Source of the DNA: Enterobacteriaceae bacterium B14
Lineage (GTDB): Bacteria > Pseudomonadota > Gammaproteobacteria > Enterobacterales > Enterobacteriaceae
Reading direction: 5' to 3'
Assembly: GCA_000307305.1 (NCBI GenBank)
Contig: DF158886.1
Location: 1-52,433, forward strand
Length of the DNA stretch: 52,433 bases
Part shown: positions 16,907 to 27,684 of the stretch, piece after piece
Layout: every line of letters begins with the position of its first letter
How positions within the stretch are numbered: position 1 is the stretch's first letter
Translations under genes and position numbers: made by a program
The notes under the pieces: generated by a model
What the model was told of the DNA's origin: nothing
Database searches by the model: none
Seen by the model: only the letters and a program-made list of their open reading frames with translations

Positions 16907-18937
16907 ATGCGATTAAATCCCGGTCAACAAAAAGCTGTCGAGTTTGTTACAGGCCCTTGTCTGGTTCTGGCTGGTGCGGGTTCCGGTAAGACGCGGGTTA
17001 TCACTAATAAGATTGCTTATCTAATCCGTGAGTGTGGTTATCAGGCGAAGCAGATTGCTGCGGTGACGTTTACGAATAAAGCCGCGCGTGAGATGAAAGA
17101 GCGGGTATCTCAGACGTTGGGGCGTAAAGAGGCTCGTGGGCTGATTATTTCGACGTTTCATACGTTGGGGCTAGAGATCATTAAGCGCGAGTATGCAGCG
17201 CTTGGGATGAAAGCTAAGTTTTCTCTGTTCGACGATCAGGATCAGCAGGCGTTGTTGAAGGAGTTGACGGAGCCTTATTTAGAGCAAGATAAGGTGTTGT
17301 TGGCTCAACTGAGTTCGACAATTTCTAACTGGAAGAATGATCTGATTGACCCTTCGCATGCCGCCGCACAGGCTCGTTCTGAAAAGGATAAGGTTTTCGC
17401 CCACTGTTATGCCTTATATGACGCACATTTGAAGGCGTGTAATGTGCTGGATTTTGATGACCTTATTTTGCTGCCAACGCTGTTGTTAAAGCGCAATGAA
17501 GAGGTACGGGAGCGTTGGTCGAATCGAATTCGTTATCTGCTGGTGGATGAGTATCAGGATACGAACACGAGCCAGTATGAGTTGGTGAAGCTCTTGGTGG
17601 GTATGCGCGCTCGTTTTACAGTGGTGGGAGATGATGACCAGTCTATCTACTCATGGCGAGGGGCTCGTCCGCAGAATTTGGTTCTGCTGAAAGAGGATTT
17701 TCCTGCTTTGCAGGTTATCAAACTGGAGCAGAACTATCGCTCTTCTGGTCGTATCCTGAAAGCGGCGAATATCCTCATCGCCAATAATCCTCACATCTTC
17801 GAAAAACGACTGTTTTCTGAATTGAGTTACGGGGTCGAGTTGAAAGCGATCACCGCCAATAACGAAGATCATGAAGTCGAGCGAGTTGCAGGAGAGCTAA
17901 TCGCTCACCATTTTATCAACAAGACGCAATATGGCGATTACGCCATTCTGTATCGTGGCAATCATCAATCGCGTCTGTTCGAAAAAATTCTGATGCAAAA
18001 CCGCATCCCTTATAAGATTTCTGGTGGTACCTCTTTCTTCTCCCGTGCGGAGATTAAAGATTTAATGGCTTACCTGCGAGTACTCACTAACCCCGATGAT
18101 GACAGCGCCTTCATGCGCATTGTGAATACGCCTAAGCGTGAAATTGGCTCAGCCACACTGCAAAAATTGGGTGAGTGGGCGAATCAGCGTAATGTCAGCC
18201 TGTTTCGGGCCAGTTTCGATGTCGGCCTTAGCCAACACCTGACTGGGCGGGGCTTAGAGTCACTACAGCGTTTTACCCATTGGCTACAGGATATTGCTAC
18301 CTTAGCGGAACGGGAGCCCGTGAGTGCGGTGCGTGATTTGATTCACGGCATTGATTACGAAAGCTGGTTGTATGAAACCTCGGGTAGCCCCAAAGCGGCT
18401 GAAATGCGGATGAAGAACGTGAATCAGCTTTTCTCATGGATGACGGATATGTTGCAAGGGAGCGATCTTGATGAGCCGATGTCGCTGACTCAGGTCGTCA
18501 CTCGTTTCACATTGCGGGACATGATGGAGCGTGGCGAAAGTGATGAAGAGCTGGATCAAGTACAACTTATGACGCTGCATGCCTCTAAAGGGCTAGAGTT
18601 TCCTTATGTGTATCTGGTGGGGATGGAAGAGGGGTTGTTGCCGCATCAAAGCAGCATAGATGAAGATAACGTCGATGAAGAGCGGCGTTTAGCCTATGTT
18701 GGGATCACTCGGGCCCAGCGAGAGCTGACTTTTACCCTGTGCCGTGAGCGTCGTCAATATGGTGAGCTGATGCGCCCTGAGCCTAGCCGTTTTTTATTAG
18801 AGCTTCCGCAGGATGATTTAATGTGGGAGACCGAGCGTAAAGTGGTTAGTGCGGAAGAGCGGATGGTGAAAGGGCAAAGTCACTTGGCGAATATTCGAGC
18901 TCAGTTAGCGAAGGCGAAGAAAGGCGATGAGTCTTAA
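16907..18937 (+). CDS. rep: ATP-dependent DNA helicase Rep
   Basis: A 676-aa UvrD/Rep superfamily 1A 3'-5' helicase, near-identical to E. coli Rep (673 aa) from [16 protein letters not shown] onwards. Walker [10 protein letters not shown] ends at about residue 29. Helicase motifs include [42 protein letters not shown] and [13 protein letters not shown]. Rep travels with DnaB and clears proteins ahead of the replication fork; the far C-terminus in E. coli binds DnaB. The gene follows the ilvC-rep repeat region and is convergent with gppA. Confidence 0.97.
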   Translation: MRLNPGQQKAVEFVTGPCLVLAGAGSGKTRVITNKIAYLIRECGYQAKQIAAVTFTNKAAREMKERVSQTLGRKEARGLIISTFHTLGLEIIKREYAALGMKAKFSLFDDQDQQALLKELTEPYLEQDKVLLAQLSSTISNWKNDLIDPSHAAAQARSEKDKVFAHCYALYDAHLKACNVLDFDDLILLPTLLLKRNEEVRERWSNRIRYLLVDEYQDTNTSQYELVKLLVGMRARFTVVGDDDQSIYSWRGARPQNLVLLKEDFPALQVIKLEQNYRSSGRILKAANILIANNPHIFEKRLFSELSYGVELKAITANNEDHEVERVAGELIAHHFINKTQYGDYAILYRGNHQSRLFEKILMQNRIPYKISGGTSFFSRAEIKDLMAYLRVLTNPDDDSAFMRIVNTPKREIGSATLQKLGEWANQRNVSLFRASFDVGLSQHLTGRGLESLQRFTHWLQDIATLAEREPVSAVRDLIHGIDYESWLYETSGSPKAAEMRMKNVNQLFSWMTDMLQGSDLDEPMSLTQVVTRFTLRDMMERGESDEELDQVQLMTLHASKGLEFPYVYLVGMEEGLLPHQSSIDEDNVDEERRLAYVGITRAQRELTFTLCRERRQYGELMRPEPSRFLLELPQDDLMWETERKVVSAEERMVKGQSHLANIRAQLAKAKKGDES

Positions 18938-18939
18938 TG

Positions 18940-18958
18940 AATCAGACGTGGTCTGATT
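18940..18958. terminator. hairpin between convergent rep and gppA
   Basis: AATCAGAC (18940-18947) and GTCTGATT (18951-18958) form an 8-bp stem with a 3-nt loop overlapping the gppA stop. There is little T run, so it is a probable but weak bidirectional terminator or mRNA end-stabiliser. Confidence 0.45.
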
Positions 18959-20441
18959 CTATCAGTGTTAACGGCCAATGCGCGTAACCTTGCCAACGGC
19001 TCTCTTGCAACAGCAATTCGGCACGTAATGGGTATTGTTCTAGCCAGTTTTTTGGTAGCGAAAGCGTCAACTGCTCGAAGTGTGTTTCTAGCGTGATATC
19101 TGGCAACGTGTCATCTCTGCGGCGGCTAGCAAAGATAATTGCGAGCCTGAGCAAACGACATAAGCTGTGAACGACACGCATGGGTAAAGCATTTTGCTGG
19201 CCTAATGATGGCAGATCGACAGTTTGCGTTTGGTTTAACAGCAATACTGCCAGCAGCTTTTTTTGCGCAGGGGTAAAGCCAGGCAGGTCGGTATGTTGAA
19301 TAAGGTAAGCTGCGTGTTGGGCCGATTGTTTAAAATCTATGCTTAAACCGATTTCATGTAATGAGCAGGCAAAATGGAGTAATTCACTCGCTTGTTCATC
19401 AAGATTCCAGCTCACACTTACTTGCTGAAAAAGCGCTTGAGCAACGTGATTGACGCGCTCAGCCTGTGCTTTGTCTACGAGATAGCGGCGTTGCAAATTG
19501 AGGATTGTCCTACGGCGGATATCCTGCTCTATCGGCAAATTAAGCATTCCATAAACTAAGCCTTCCCGAAGTGCCCCGCCAGCCAGCTCCATCTTTTCGA
19601 TATTCAACGCTTCAAAAATCGCGATCAGGATAGATAATCCGCTAGGGAAAACCAGTGCCCGTTCTAGCGTTAGCCCTTCAATTTCTAGTTCTTCCAACTT
19701 ACCGCATTGAATCGCCTGCTGTTTTAGCTGTTGCAACTTATCCAGCGTGATGTGCTCGTCCATGCCTTGAACGACCATAATTTCTTGCAATGCTTGCACG
19801 GTGCCAGATGCACCAACGCAGGTTTGCCAAGGATGCTGGCGAAGCTCATTAACAAGAGGGGAGATGATGGCGTGAGCTGCGAGTTCTGCGCGCTCGAAAT
19901 TCTGTTGGGTTAAGGAACGATCGGTAAAATAGCGTTCTAACCAAGTCACGCAGCCCATAGAAAGGCTGAACAACGCGGTGGTTTGAGTTGCGTGCCCAGT
20001 GACTAATTCTGTGCTGCCGCCACCGATATCAACAACCAGACGCGCTTCAGGGCCTCCGGTGGTATGAGCGACGCCGTGATAGATCAAGCGAGCCTCTTCT
20101 TTACCGCTGATTACCTGAATTGGGCTGCCGAGAACCTGTTGTGCCTTTTGTAGAAAAATGTCTGCGTTAGTGGCAATACGCAATGTTGCTGTTGCAACAA
20201 CACGAATGTGATCCCGTGGTATGTCCTGCAAACGTTCGGCAAAGAGAGAAAGACATTGCCAGCCACGCTGCATCGCCTCAAGTGACAGATGGTTATTTTC
20301 ATCTAAACCCGCGGCCAGTCTTACTTTCCGTTTAATTCTGGCCAGAGTTTGAATACTGCCAGCCACCTCACGCACGATCAACATATGAAAGCTGTTAGAG
20401 CCTAGATCGATAGCAGCATAAAGTGAGGTGGATTCAGGCAT
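18942..20441 (-). CDS. gppA: guanosine-5'-triphosphate,3'-diphosphate pyrophosphatase GppA
   Basis: A 499-aa Ppx/GppA phosphatase (E. coli 494). It converts pppGpp to ppGpp and can degrade polyphosphate. The ASKHA-type motifs [15 protein letters not shown] near the N-terminus and [12 protein letters not shown] are present, and a C-terminal HD-like region follows ([19 protein letters not shown]). It lies 4 bp downstream of rhlB on the same strand, so the two are probably co-transcribed. Confidence 0.96.
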   Translation of the reverse strand: MPESTSLYAAIDLGSNSFHMLIVREVAGSIQTLARIKRKVRLAAGLDENNHLSLEAMQRGWQCLSLFAERLQDIPRDHIRVVATATLRIATNADIFLQKAQQVLGSPIQVISGKEEARLIYHGVAHTTGGPEARLVVDIGGGSTELVTGHATQTTALFSLSMGCVTWLERYFTDRSLTQQNFERAELAAHAIISPLVNELRQHPWQTCVGASGTVQALQEIMVVQGMDEHITLDKLQQLKQQAIQCGKLEELEIEGLTLERALVFPSGLSILIAIFEALNIEKMELAGGALREGLVYGMLNLPIEQDIRRRTILNLQRRYLVDKAQAERVNHVAQALFQQVSVSWNLDEQASELLHFACSLHEIGLSIDFKQSAQHAAYLIQHTDLPGFTPAQKKLLAVLLLNQTQTVDLPSLGQQNALPMRVVHSLCRLLRLAIIFASRRRDDTLPDITLETHFEQLTLSLPKNWLEQYPLRAELLLQESRWQGYAHWPLTLIESDHV

Positions 20442-20445
20442 AGTA

Positions 20446-21738
20446 TTAGCTCATTCGCTTACGGTTATTATTGTTGCGCGGTGCGCCACGACGAGGTGAT
20501 GAGCCTCTGCGAGAGCTATTATTGCTGTTTCTTGGCCTGCTCAGGCGTTTTGCCGGAGGAAGATCTGTCAGCAGTGCTTCAGGGTCATACTCGCTGACGG
20601 GGATGGAGTGCTCTATATACTCTTCAATGGCTGGCAGGTTAAAAATATATTGCTCACAGGCCAGAGTAATCGAGTGGCCACTTTCTCCAGCACGCCCAGT
20701 ACGGCCAATTCGATGTACGTAATCTTCACGGTCATCTGGTAGATCGTAGTTAAAGACGTGAGTTACTAGAGGAATGTGTAAACCTCGCGCGGCAACATCC
20801 GTTGCAACCAGAATGTCTAAATCACCTTTTGTGAAATCTTCCAGTATGCGTAAGCGTTTTTTCTGTGCCACATCACCGGTTAATAAACCAACGCGATGAC
20901 CATCTGCGGCTAAGCTACCCCAAATTTCTTCACAACGGTGTTTGGTATTAGCAAAGATAATGCAGCGATCTGGCCACTCTTCTTCGATAAGTGTTTGCAG
21001 TAGGCGCATTTTGTCTTCATTCGAGGTGTAGAACATCTCTTCTTGAATACGGTGCCCTGTTTTCTGCGTTGGCTCGACTTCTACATATTCCGTGTTATTC
21101 ATGTGCTCAAATGCTAATTCACGAATGTTATAAGCCAAGGTAGCTGAGAACAACATGTTGAGACGTTGACTGGCAGGTGGCATATGGCGGAATAACCAGC
21201 GGATATCTCTGATAAAACCAAAATCGAGCATACGATCGGCTTCATCTAATACCACAACCTGGATAGCACCCATATTGACGTGATTTTGCTTCACATAATC
21301 TTTGATTCGGCCCGTAGTACCGATAAGAATGTCGACGCCAGGTTCAAGAACTTTTAGCTGTTTCTCGTAGCCGTCGCCACCGTAAGCGAGGCCAAGCTTC
21401 AGGCCCGTTTCTTGTGCTAATGGTTCTGCATCAGAGTGAATTTGTACGGCTAATTCTCTTGTTGGAGCCATGATCAGCGCACGCGGCTGATTGGTTTGAC
21501 GCCCTTCTACCGCAGGGGTAGACAGCAAATGATGAAATGTAGACGCTAAGAACGCGAGCGTCTTTCCTGTGCCTGTTTGTGCTTGTCCTGCAACATCTCG
21601 ACCCGCAACAGTAAGGGGAAGAGCCAATGCCTGAATAGGCGTACAGTTAACAAACCCTTTTTTTTCAAGAGCCTGAGTCACCAGTGGGTGCAGGGAGAAG
21701 TCGGCAAACTTCTTTTCAGTCAAGTGTGTTTTGCTCAT
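20446..21738 (-). CDS. rhlB: DEAD-box RNA helicase RhlB
   Basis: A 430-aa DEAD-box ATPase (E. coli 421), the RNA helicase of the RNase E degradosome. It shows the Q motif F...CTPIQ, motif I AQTGTGKT (53-60), DEAD at 165-168 and SAT. Motifs [13 protein letters not shown] and [10 protein letters not shown] follow, with a basic, Asn/Arg/Ser-rich tail from about residue 395. It is divergent from trxA, with a MITE-like repeat in the shared upstream region. Confidence 0.97.
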   Translation of the reverse strand: MSKTHLTEKKFADFSLHPLVTQALEKKGFVNCTPIQALALPLTVAGRDVAGQAQTGTGKTLAFLASTFHHLLSTPAVEGRQTNQPRALIMAPTRELAVQIHSDAEPLAQETGLKLGLAYGGDGYEKQLKVLEPGVDILIGTTGRIKDYVKQNHVNMGAIQVVVLDEADRMLDFGFIRDIRWLFRHMPPASQRLNMLFSATLAYNIRELAFEHMNNTEYVEVEPTQKTGHRIQEEMFYTSNEDKMRLLQTLIEEEWPDRCIIFANTKHRCEEIWGSLAADGHRVGLLTGDVAQKKRLRILEDFTKGDLDILVATDVAARGLHIPLVTHVFNYDLPDDREDYVHRIGRTGRAGESGHSITLACEQYIFNLPAIEEYIEHSIPVSEYDPEALLTDLPPAKRLSRPRNSNNSSRRGSSPRRGAPRNNNNRKRMS

Positions 21739-21843
21739 AGTGGTGTAGAATATCAGTTATCCCTATATTCACGAAAGTATTGCTTTACGAAAGTGTATAC
21801 GGTGAAATAAAGTCACTCGTTTGTTGGGGCGGTTACTCATATA

Positions 21844-21989
21844 TATACCCTAAGTAATTCGAGTTGCAGGACAAACCGGCTTGCCGTTTTGAACAGCGTT
21901 TGTACTGCCTCTGAAAGGGCTAGCCACTAGGCTAGTCAGCACAAGTGGGCACAGTTAACGCAGCTACAACTTGAAGTATGGCTGGTATA
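21844..21989. repeat. MITE-like repeat with terminal inverted repeats
   Basis: A 146-bp element beginning TATACCCTAAGTAATTCGAG and ending ACAACTTGAAGTATGGCTGG followed by TATA. The two ends are imperfect inverted repeats of about 26 bp, read as TATACC...GGTATA. It resembles a family of non-coding repeats I know from Yersinia/Serratia-like genomes, starting TATACCCTAA and with TTGAAGTATG near the far end. No coding potential is seen. It lies between the divergent rhlB and trxA genes. Confidence 0.7.
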
Positions 21990-22044
21990 AAGGTATACCA
22001 AAATAATACACCAACATGGTCGGCATAATCCTGTGGAGTAGAAC

Positions 22045-22371
22045 ATGAGCGATAAAATTGTTCACCTAACTGACAGTAGTTTCGAAACTGATGTACTCAA
22101 GGCTGAAGGGCCGATTTTGGTCGATTTCTGGGCTGAATGGTGTGGTCCATGCAAAATGATTGCACCAATCTTGGATGAAATCGCTAATGAGTATGAAGGC
22201 AAACTAAAGATCACTAAGTTGAATATTGATCAAAACCCAGAAACGGCACCAAAATATGGTATCCGTGGCATCCCAACGCTTCTACTGTTTAAAGATGGCG
22301 CTGTTGCAGCTACGAAAGTGGGTGCTTTATCTAAAGCCCAGCTTAAAGAGTTTCTGGACGCGAACGTATAA
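22045..22371 (+). CDS. trxA: thioredoxin 1 TrxA
   Basis: A 108-aa cytoplasmic thioredoxin with active site WCGPC (Cys33, Cys36), the buried Asp in VDFWAEW and the cis-Pro loop GIRGIPT. It reduces protein disulfides such as those of ribonucleotide reductase and PAPS reductase, and is recycled by TrxB. It is one residue shorter than E. coli TrxA at the C-terminus (ends DANV). The start is supported by GGAG about 9 nt upstream. It is divergent from rhlB and upstream of rho, as in E. coli. Confidence 0.98.
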   Translation: MSDKIVHLTDSSFETDVLKAEGPILVDFWAEWCGPCKMIAPILDEIANEYEGKLKITKLNIDQNPETAPKYGIRGIPTLLLFKDGAVAATKVGALSKAQLKEFLDANV

Positions 22372-22759
22372 TTTAGAGCTGTATCACTTTTCAACGCTTT
22401 CGTCTGGCCGTCGAAGGATTTCTTCTTCCCGATTGCTAGACGTAGCGTCTGAAGCGTGTTAAGTTTATTTCACTGCACATAAAGCTTACCTAGATTTGAA
22501 TCTCAGTATTAGAACCCATTGATTAGAATTCATAGTTATTCTGTTTTGAAACCAAGAAAATACCCTAACGGCTTCAAATCAACTGGTTTTAAAGGCATCT
22601 CCAAAAATCCTAATGCTCACAGTTATTAAACATGGTTTTACTGCAATAAAATCAACGAGACGGATGTTTGGTGCCCGATTATACAGGCACGGATGACGCT
22701 GCCACATTTATCCACAAATAGAATTTCGAGATATACCCCGAGTTTAAGAACCCACCATT
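22372..22759 (+). promoter_or_regulatory. long rho leader region
   Basis: A gap of 388 bp between trxA and rho. In E. coli the rho mRNA has a long autoregulated leader containing the rhoL peptide ORF. I find no sequence resembling RhoL. A 27-codon ORF (22613-22696, starting MLTVIKHGF) occupies a comparable place but shows no similarity and may be chance. No clear trxA terminator or rho promoter could be fixed. Confidence 0.4.
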
Positions 22760-24019
22760 ATGAATCTTACCGAATTAAAGAATACGCCGGTTTCTGAGTT
22801 AATCACTCTTGGCGAAAATATGGGGCTAGAGAATCTGGCTCGCCTACGTAAACAAGATATTATTTTTGCCATTTTGAAGCAGCATGCAAAGAGTGGTGAA
22901 GATATCTTTGGTGATGGTGTGTTGGAGATATTGCAGGACGGATTTGGTTTCCTCCGTTCCTCTGATAGTTCCTACCTCGCAGGCCCCGATGATATCTATG
23001 TTTCCCCTAGCCAAATTCGCCGTTTTAACCTCCGTACTGGCGATACTATTTCTGGAAAAATTCGTCCTCCTAAAGAAGGTGAACGCTATTTTGCGCTGTT
23101 AAAAGTTAACGAAGTTAACTATGACAAGCCAGAAAACGCCCGTAATAAAATCCTGTTCGAAAACTTAACCCCTCTTCATGCAAACTCTCGGTTGCGCATG
23201 GAGCGTGGCAACGGTTCTACTGAGGATTTGACTGCGCGAGTACTGGATCTGGCATCACCTATCGGCCGTGGTCAACGTGGTTTGATTGTTGCTCCGCCAA
23301 AAGCGGGTAAAACAATGCTGCTGCAAAACATTGCACAAAGCATTGCTTATAACCATCCAGATTGTGTACTGATGGTACTGCTGATTGATGAGCGTCCGGA
23401 AGAAGTGACCGAGATGCAGCGCTTAGTTAAAGGTGAAGTTGTCGCATCTACCTTTGATGAGCCAGCCTCACGCCACGTTCAGGTTGCTGAAATGGTCATT
23501 GAGAAGGCAAAGCGTCTGGTTGAGCATAAAAAAGACGTTATTATCCTGCTCGACTCCATCACCCGTTTGGCTCGCGCCTATAACACCGTTGTACCTGCCT
23601 CTGGCAAAGTATTAACCGGTGGTGTGGATGCTAATGCATTACATAGACCTAAGCGTTTCTTCGGTGCGGCACGTAACGTAGAAGAGGGCGGCAGCCTGAC
23701 CATTATTGCAACTGCACTTGTTGATACTGGTTCAAAAATGGATGAAGTGATTTACGAAGAGTTTAAAGGTACCGGTAATATGGAACTTCATCTCTCCCGT
23801 AAGATCGCTGAAAAGCGTGTATTCCCTGCGATTGATTACAATCGCTCTGGTACGCGTAAAGAAGAGCTGTTAACCACATCGGATGAATTGCAGAAAATGT
23901 GGATTCTGCGGAAGATTATCCATCCGATGGGCGAAATCGATGCAATGGAATTCCTCATTAATAAATTGGCTATGACCAAAACGAATGATGAGTTCTTTGA
24001 CATGATGAAACGTTCATAA
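22760..24019 (+). CDS. rho: transcription termination factor Rho
   Basis: A 419-aa hexameric RNA-dependent ATPase, the same length as E. coli Rho. The N-terminal domain begins [15 protein letters not shown]. The RNA-binding cold-shock-like fold includes DGFGFLRS. Walker A is APPKAGKT (178-185), and Walker [16 protein letters not shown] and the Q-loop/R-loop region complete the motor. It binds C-rich unstructured RNA and ends transcription. It is followed by its own hairpin terminator. Confidence 0.99.
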   Translation: MNLTELKNTPVSELITLGENMGLENLARLRKQDIIFAILKQHAKSGEDIFGDGVLEILQDGFGFLRSSDSSYLAGPDDIYVSPSQIRRFNLRTGDTISGKIRPPKEGERYFALLKVNEVNYDKPENARNKILFENLTPLHANSRLRMERGNGSTEDLTARVLDLASPIGRGQRGLIVAPPKAGKTMLLQNIAQSIAYNHPDCVLMVLLIDERPEEVTEMQRLVKGEVVASTFDEPASRHVQVAEMVIEKAKRLVEHKKDVIILLDSITRLARAYNTVVPASGKVLTGGVDANALHRPKRFFGAARNVEEGGSLTIIATALVDTGSKMDEVIYEEFKGTGNMELHLSRKIAEKRVFPAIDYNRSGTRKEELLTTSDELQKMWILRKIIHPMGEIDAMEFLINKLAMTKTNDEFFDMMKRS

Positions 24020-24040
24020 GTAAGAAAAAAACTCGGGAAG

Positions 24041-24066
24041 CGCTGCGTTTATACGTGGCGTTTTTT
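24041..24066 (+). terminator. rho gene terminator
   Basis: CGCTGCG (24041-24047) pairs with CGTGGCG (24054-24060), including two G-T wobbles, around loop TTTATA. Six Ts follow. The remaining 220 bp to wecA hold no evident gene and should carry the ECA operon promoter. Confidence 0.8.
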
Positions 24067-24287
24067 GTGTGTTCTGGATACGATACGGCAATTGATGAGT
24101 CATTGGCATCGCGGTTTATTGTTTATCCTATTTAGACATGATTTGCGATGTTAGAAGCTGGCTATAAGATGAAACCATTCACCATGTGTCACTAACCATG
24201 GACGAGTGAGTTTTAAGGGAATGATGGATTAATCCACATTAGCTGGAGTGGATACAAACTGCCGTCATTTAGCACAAGTTATCAACT

Positions 24288-25381
24288 GTGAATTTGCTCA
24301 ACATGAGTAGCAATCTTTTTTTGTTTTTTTGTTTTCTGTCGCTTTTTTATTTTTTGCACGTAAGGTCGCGAAGAAAATAGGGTTAGTCGATAAACCAAAT
24401 TATCGTAAACGCCACCAAGGGTTGATACCGTTGGTCGGTGGCATTTCTGTCTATGCAGGTATCTGCTTCTATTTCTTCCTCGGTGCTAGGCATCTTATTC
24501 CCCATTCTGGCCTTTACTTGCTCTGTGCAGGTTTATTGGTATTGGTTGGTGCATTAGATGACCGCTTTGATATCAGTGTAAAATTTAGAGCCTCAGTTCA
24601 GGCGCTGGTTGCTGTATTAATGATGGCCGTTGCTGAATTGTATCTGCGCAGCTTGGGGTTGATTCTTGGCCCTTGGGAGCTGACGTTAGGGCCATTCGGT
24701 TATGTGGTCACACTGTTTGCTGTTTGGGCTGCTATTAATGCGTTCAATATGGTTGATGGGATAGATGGCTTGTTGGGAGGGCTGTCTTGTGTCTCATTCG
24801 GCGCAATGGGGCTGCTTTTATTGTTCAGCGGACAGCCACTACTTGCTGGTTGGTGCTTTGCGGCGATTGCTGCCACGATCCCTTATATTTTGTTAAACCT
24901 TGGCATATTGGGCAAACGATACAAAGTCTTTATGGGGGATGCTGGGAGCACATTAATAGGTTTCACTATTATTTGGCTTCTTCTACAGAGCACACAAGGG
25001 CATTTCCATCCGATGAATCCAGTGACTGCACTCTGGATTATTGCGATTCCATTAATGGATATGATTGCCATTATGTATCGTCGGTTACGTAAGGGGATGA
25101 GCCCATTCTCTGCAGACCGTCAGCATATTCACCATTTAATCATGCGGGCTGGCTTCTCTTCTCGCGAGGCTTTTGTCCTGATTACTTCTGCCGCCGTTTT
25201 GTTGGCGGCTATTGGTGTCATTGGTGAGTATATTTTCCCTGAATGGGTAATGTTGGTACTGTTTTTGCTTGCTTTTATGTTGTATGGCTACTGTATCAAA
25301 CATGCTTGGCGTGTAGCGAGATTTATTAAGCGATTCAAGCGTCGGATGCGTCGGTCAGGTGAAAATAAACGTATTTCTTAA
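24288..25381 (+). CDS. wecA: WecA, undecaprenyl-phosphate GlcNAc-1-phosphate transferase, with an apparent frameshift near the start
   Basis: Integral membrane enzyme that transfers GlcNAc-1-P from UDP-GlcNAc to undecaprenyl phosphate, the first step of ECA (and often O-antigen) synthesis. The main frame (from about 24329) matches E. coli WecA from FARKVAKK to the end, with NAFNMVDGIDG, VFMGDAGSTLIG and RQHIHH. The family N-terminus MNLLNMSSN, from a GTG at 24288, is in another frame that stops at 24378-24380. The frames meet at two T7 tracts (24316-24322, 24324-24330). One extra T, or a -1 slip at T TTT TTG (24317-24323), restores a gap-free alignment and gives 364 aa (E. coli 367). A TTG at 24329 would drop the first 14 residues and lacks a ribosome site. 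Confidence 0.88.
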
Positions 25382-25402
25382 CCATAGACTTTCGGTGTAT
25401 CA

Positions 25403-26473
25403 ATGAAATCAGAAATCATGTCGAATCAGCGTGAGCAGTATGTTGAGAATGAATTGGATGTTCGCGGCTTAGGCCGAGCCCTTTGGGCTGGAAAGACATG
25501 GATCGTTGGGATTGCTTTATTATTTGCGGCCGTTGCGCTCATTTACTCTTTTTTGGTTAAGCAAGAGTGGAGTACAACGGCTATCACTGATAAACCTACA
25601 GCGAATATGCTGGGTAAATATTATTTACAGCAGCAGTTTTTGCGTAATCTGGATGTGGAGGGCTCTACGCTGTCAGAGACAGCGCCGCCCACGATGATTA
25701 CATCAGATGTGTACAGCGAATTTACGACTCAATTGGGTTCCTACGACACCCGAAGAGAGTTTTGGCTACAAACGGATTATTACAGAAAACGCCAGGTAGG
25801 GGATGCGAAGGCAGATGCCGCCTTATTGGATGAATTAGTCGATAAAATTCAATATTTCCCTCGTGACGATAAAAAGATGACCAGCGATATGGTTAAGCTC
25901 ACAGTAGAAACTGCTGCTGATGCAAATCAGCTAGCGCGGCAATATGTTGCTTTTGCCAGCTACCGTACGGTGGTCTATCTTAATGCAGAGTTACGTGGCT
26001 CGTGGCAAGCACGAGTCAATTCACTGCAGGCGCAGGTAAAACAGCAAGAAACGACATCAAAAGCTGTATATCAGCGTCAGATTCAAAATTTAGAGAGAGC
26101 CTTACTGATTGCTCAGCAACATAACCTGACGCAGACACAAGTGACCATCTCTCTAGACTCTCTTCCAGACACTGAGTTGTTCTTACTCGGCAAACCCATG
26201 TTAGAAGCGCGGATTGCAGCATTAAAGTCATCAGGCCCGCTTCTTGATGCTGAATACGATAAAAATAGGGAACTGCTAGCGATACTGAAGGCTGGGCCGA
26301 CTCTTGATGAGAAGTTCCAGACATATCGCTACTTGCGTACGCCAGAAGAACCTATTAAGCGTGATAGTCCGCGCCGGTTCTTTATTATGGCGATGTGGGG
26401 AGCCGTGGGTGCATTGGTGGGGGTCGGCGTTGCACTTGTGCGGCGAATCCATCGTCAGACTGACACAAACTAA
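25403..26473 (+). CDS. wzzE: WzzE, ECA polysaccharide chain-length regulator
   Basis: A 356-aa polysaccharide co-polymerase (E. coli 348 aa) that sets the length of ECA chains made by WzyE. There are two membrane segments (about residues 33-52 and 328-347) flanking a large, partly coiled periplasmic domain. The family motif YLRTPEEPIKRDSPRR precedes the second segment. The exact start is uncertain: MKSEI at 25403 and MSNQR at 25418 are both possible. It lies 21 bp after wecA. Confidence 0.95.
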   Translation: MKSEIMSNQREQYVENELDVRGLGRALWAGKTWIVGIALLFAAVALIYSFLVKQEWSTTAITDKPTANMLGKYYLQQQFLRNLDVEGSTLSETAPPTMITSDVYSEFTTQLGSYDTRREFWLQTDYYRKRQVGDAKADAALLDELVDKIQYFPRDDKKMTSDMVKLTVETAADANQLARQYVAFASYRTVVYLNAELRGSWQARVNSLQAQVKQQETTSKAVYQRQIQNLERALLIAQQHNLTQTQVTISLDSLPDTELFLLGKPMLEARIAALKSSGPLLDAEYDKNRELLAILKAGPTLDEKFQTYRYLRTPEEPIKRDSPRRFFIMAMWGAVGALVGVGVALVRRIHRQTDTN

Positions 26474-26550
26474 AGTGTAATTCTGGGTGCCTATGAGGTG
26501 CCCTGTTTGCAGCTATGTGCTGTGATTTAACTGACTAAAAGAGATACGCT

Positions 26551-27684
26551 GTGAAAGTGTTGACTGTTTTTGGCACTAGGCCTGAAGCGATTAAAATGGC
26601 ACCCCTTGTAAAAGCCTTGGCAAACGATGAGGCTTTTGAGGCGAAAGTGTGCGTCACCGCCCAGCATCGTGAGATGCTGGATCAGGTATTAAAATTGTTT
26701 GAAATTGTGCCGGACTATGACCTAGACATCATGCGGCCAGGGCAAGGGTTAAGTGAGATCACTTGCCGCATTCTTGAAGGGCTAAAGCCTGTTTTGGAAG
26801 AGTTTAAGCCTGACGTTGTATTAGTCCATGGTGATACGACGACGACAATGGCGACAAGCCTTGCCGCTTTCTACCAGCGCATTCCCGTTGGGCATGTTGA
26901 GGCTGGATTAAGAACCGGAAATCTCTACTCGCCTTGGCCAGAAGAAGCGAACAGAAAGCTAACTGGGCATTTGGCGATGTACCATTTTTCTCCGACAGAA
27001 AATTCACGCCAGAACTTATTACGTGAAGCTATCCCTAACGACCATATTTTTGTCACAGGCAATACCGTTATTGATGCGCTTTTTTGGGTGAGAGATCGCT
27101 TGTTACACGAGAATACGCTGCACCAGCAAATGGTGGCCCGTTTTCCTTTTCTTCTCGATCCGGCTAAGAAATTAGTTCTGGTTACAGGGCATCGTCGTGA
27201 AAGTTTTGGTGGTGGTTTTGAGCGAATCTGTACGGCTTTAGCGCAGATTGCGAAAACGCACCCAGAAGCTGAGGTGATTTACCCCGTCCATTTAAATCCA
27301 AATGTTCGTGAACCCGTTAATCGCATTTTGCGGGATATCAGCAACGTTAGCCTGATCGACCCTCTGGATTACTTACCTTTTGTCTATTTAATGAACCGCT
27401 CTTATCTGATCCTGACGGATTCTGGTGGCATTCAGGAAGAAGCGCCTTCATTAGGTAAACCGGTTTTAGTGATGCGTGATACGACAGAGCGCCCAGAAGC
27501 TGTTGCTGCGGGAACCGTGCGGTTAGTTGGCACAAAGACGGATGATATCTTACGAGAAGTCACGCGCTTATTAGATAGTGATAGTGAATATCAAGCGATG
27601 ACAGGTGCTCATAATCCTTATGGTGATGGGTATGCCTGCCAACGAATTCTGGAAGCATTAAAGAATAATCAGGTGATGCTATGA
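26551..27684 (+). CDS. wecB: UDP-N-acetylglucosamine 2-epimerase WecB
   Basis: A 377-aa non-hydrolysing epimerase (E. coli 376) that makes UDP-ManNAc from UDP-GlcNAc. It starts from a GTG ([20 protein letters not shown]) and keeps [40 protein letters not shown] and [11 protein letters not shown]. The start is fixed by similarity. It overlaps wecC by 4 bp (ATGA). Confidence 0.97.
   Translation: MKVLTVFGTRPEAIKMAPLVKALANDEAFEAKVCVTAQHREMLDQVLKLFEIVPDYDLDIMRPGQGLSEITCRILEGLKPVLEEFKPDVVLVHGDTTTTMATSLAAFYQRIPVGHVEAGLRTGNLYSPWPEEANRKLTGHLAMYHFSPTENSRQNLLREAIPNDHIFVTGNTVIDALFWVRDRLLHENTLHQQMVARFPFLLDPAKKLVLVTGHRRESFGGGFERICTALAQIAKTHPEAEVIYPVHLNPNVREPVNRILRDISNVSLIDPLDYLPFVYLMNRSYLILTDSGGIQEEAPSLGKPVLVMRDTTERPEAVAAGTVRLVGTKTDDILREVTRLLDSDSEYQAMTGAHNPYGDGYACQRILEALKNNQVML

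Noticed and set aside
24067-24287. A gene between rho and wecA
   Set aside because: No open frame with a start, ribosome site or recognisable product; it is probably the ECA operon promoter and leader.
24329-24331. TTG at 24329 as the true wecA start
   Set aside because: It lies in a poly-T stretch with no Shine-Dalgarno and would remove part of the first membrane helix, while a family-like N-terminus exists just upstream in another frame.
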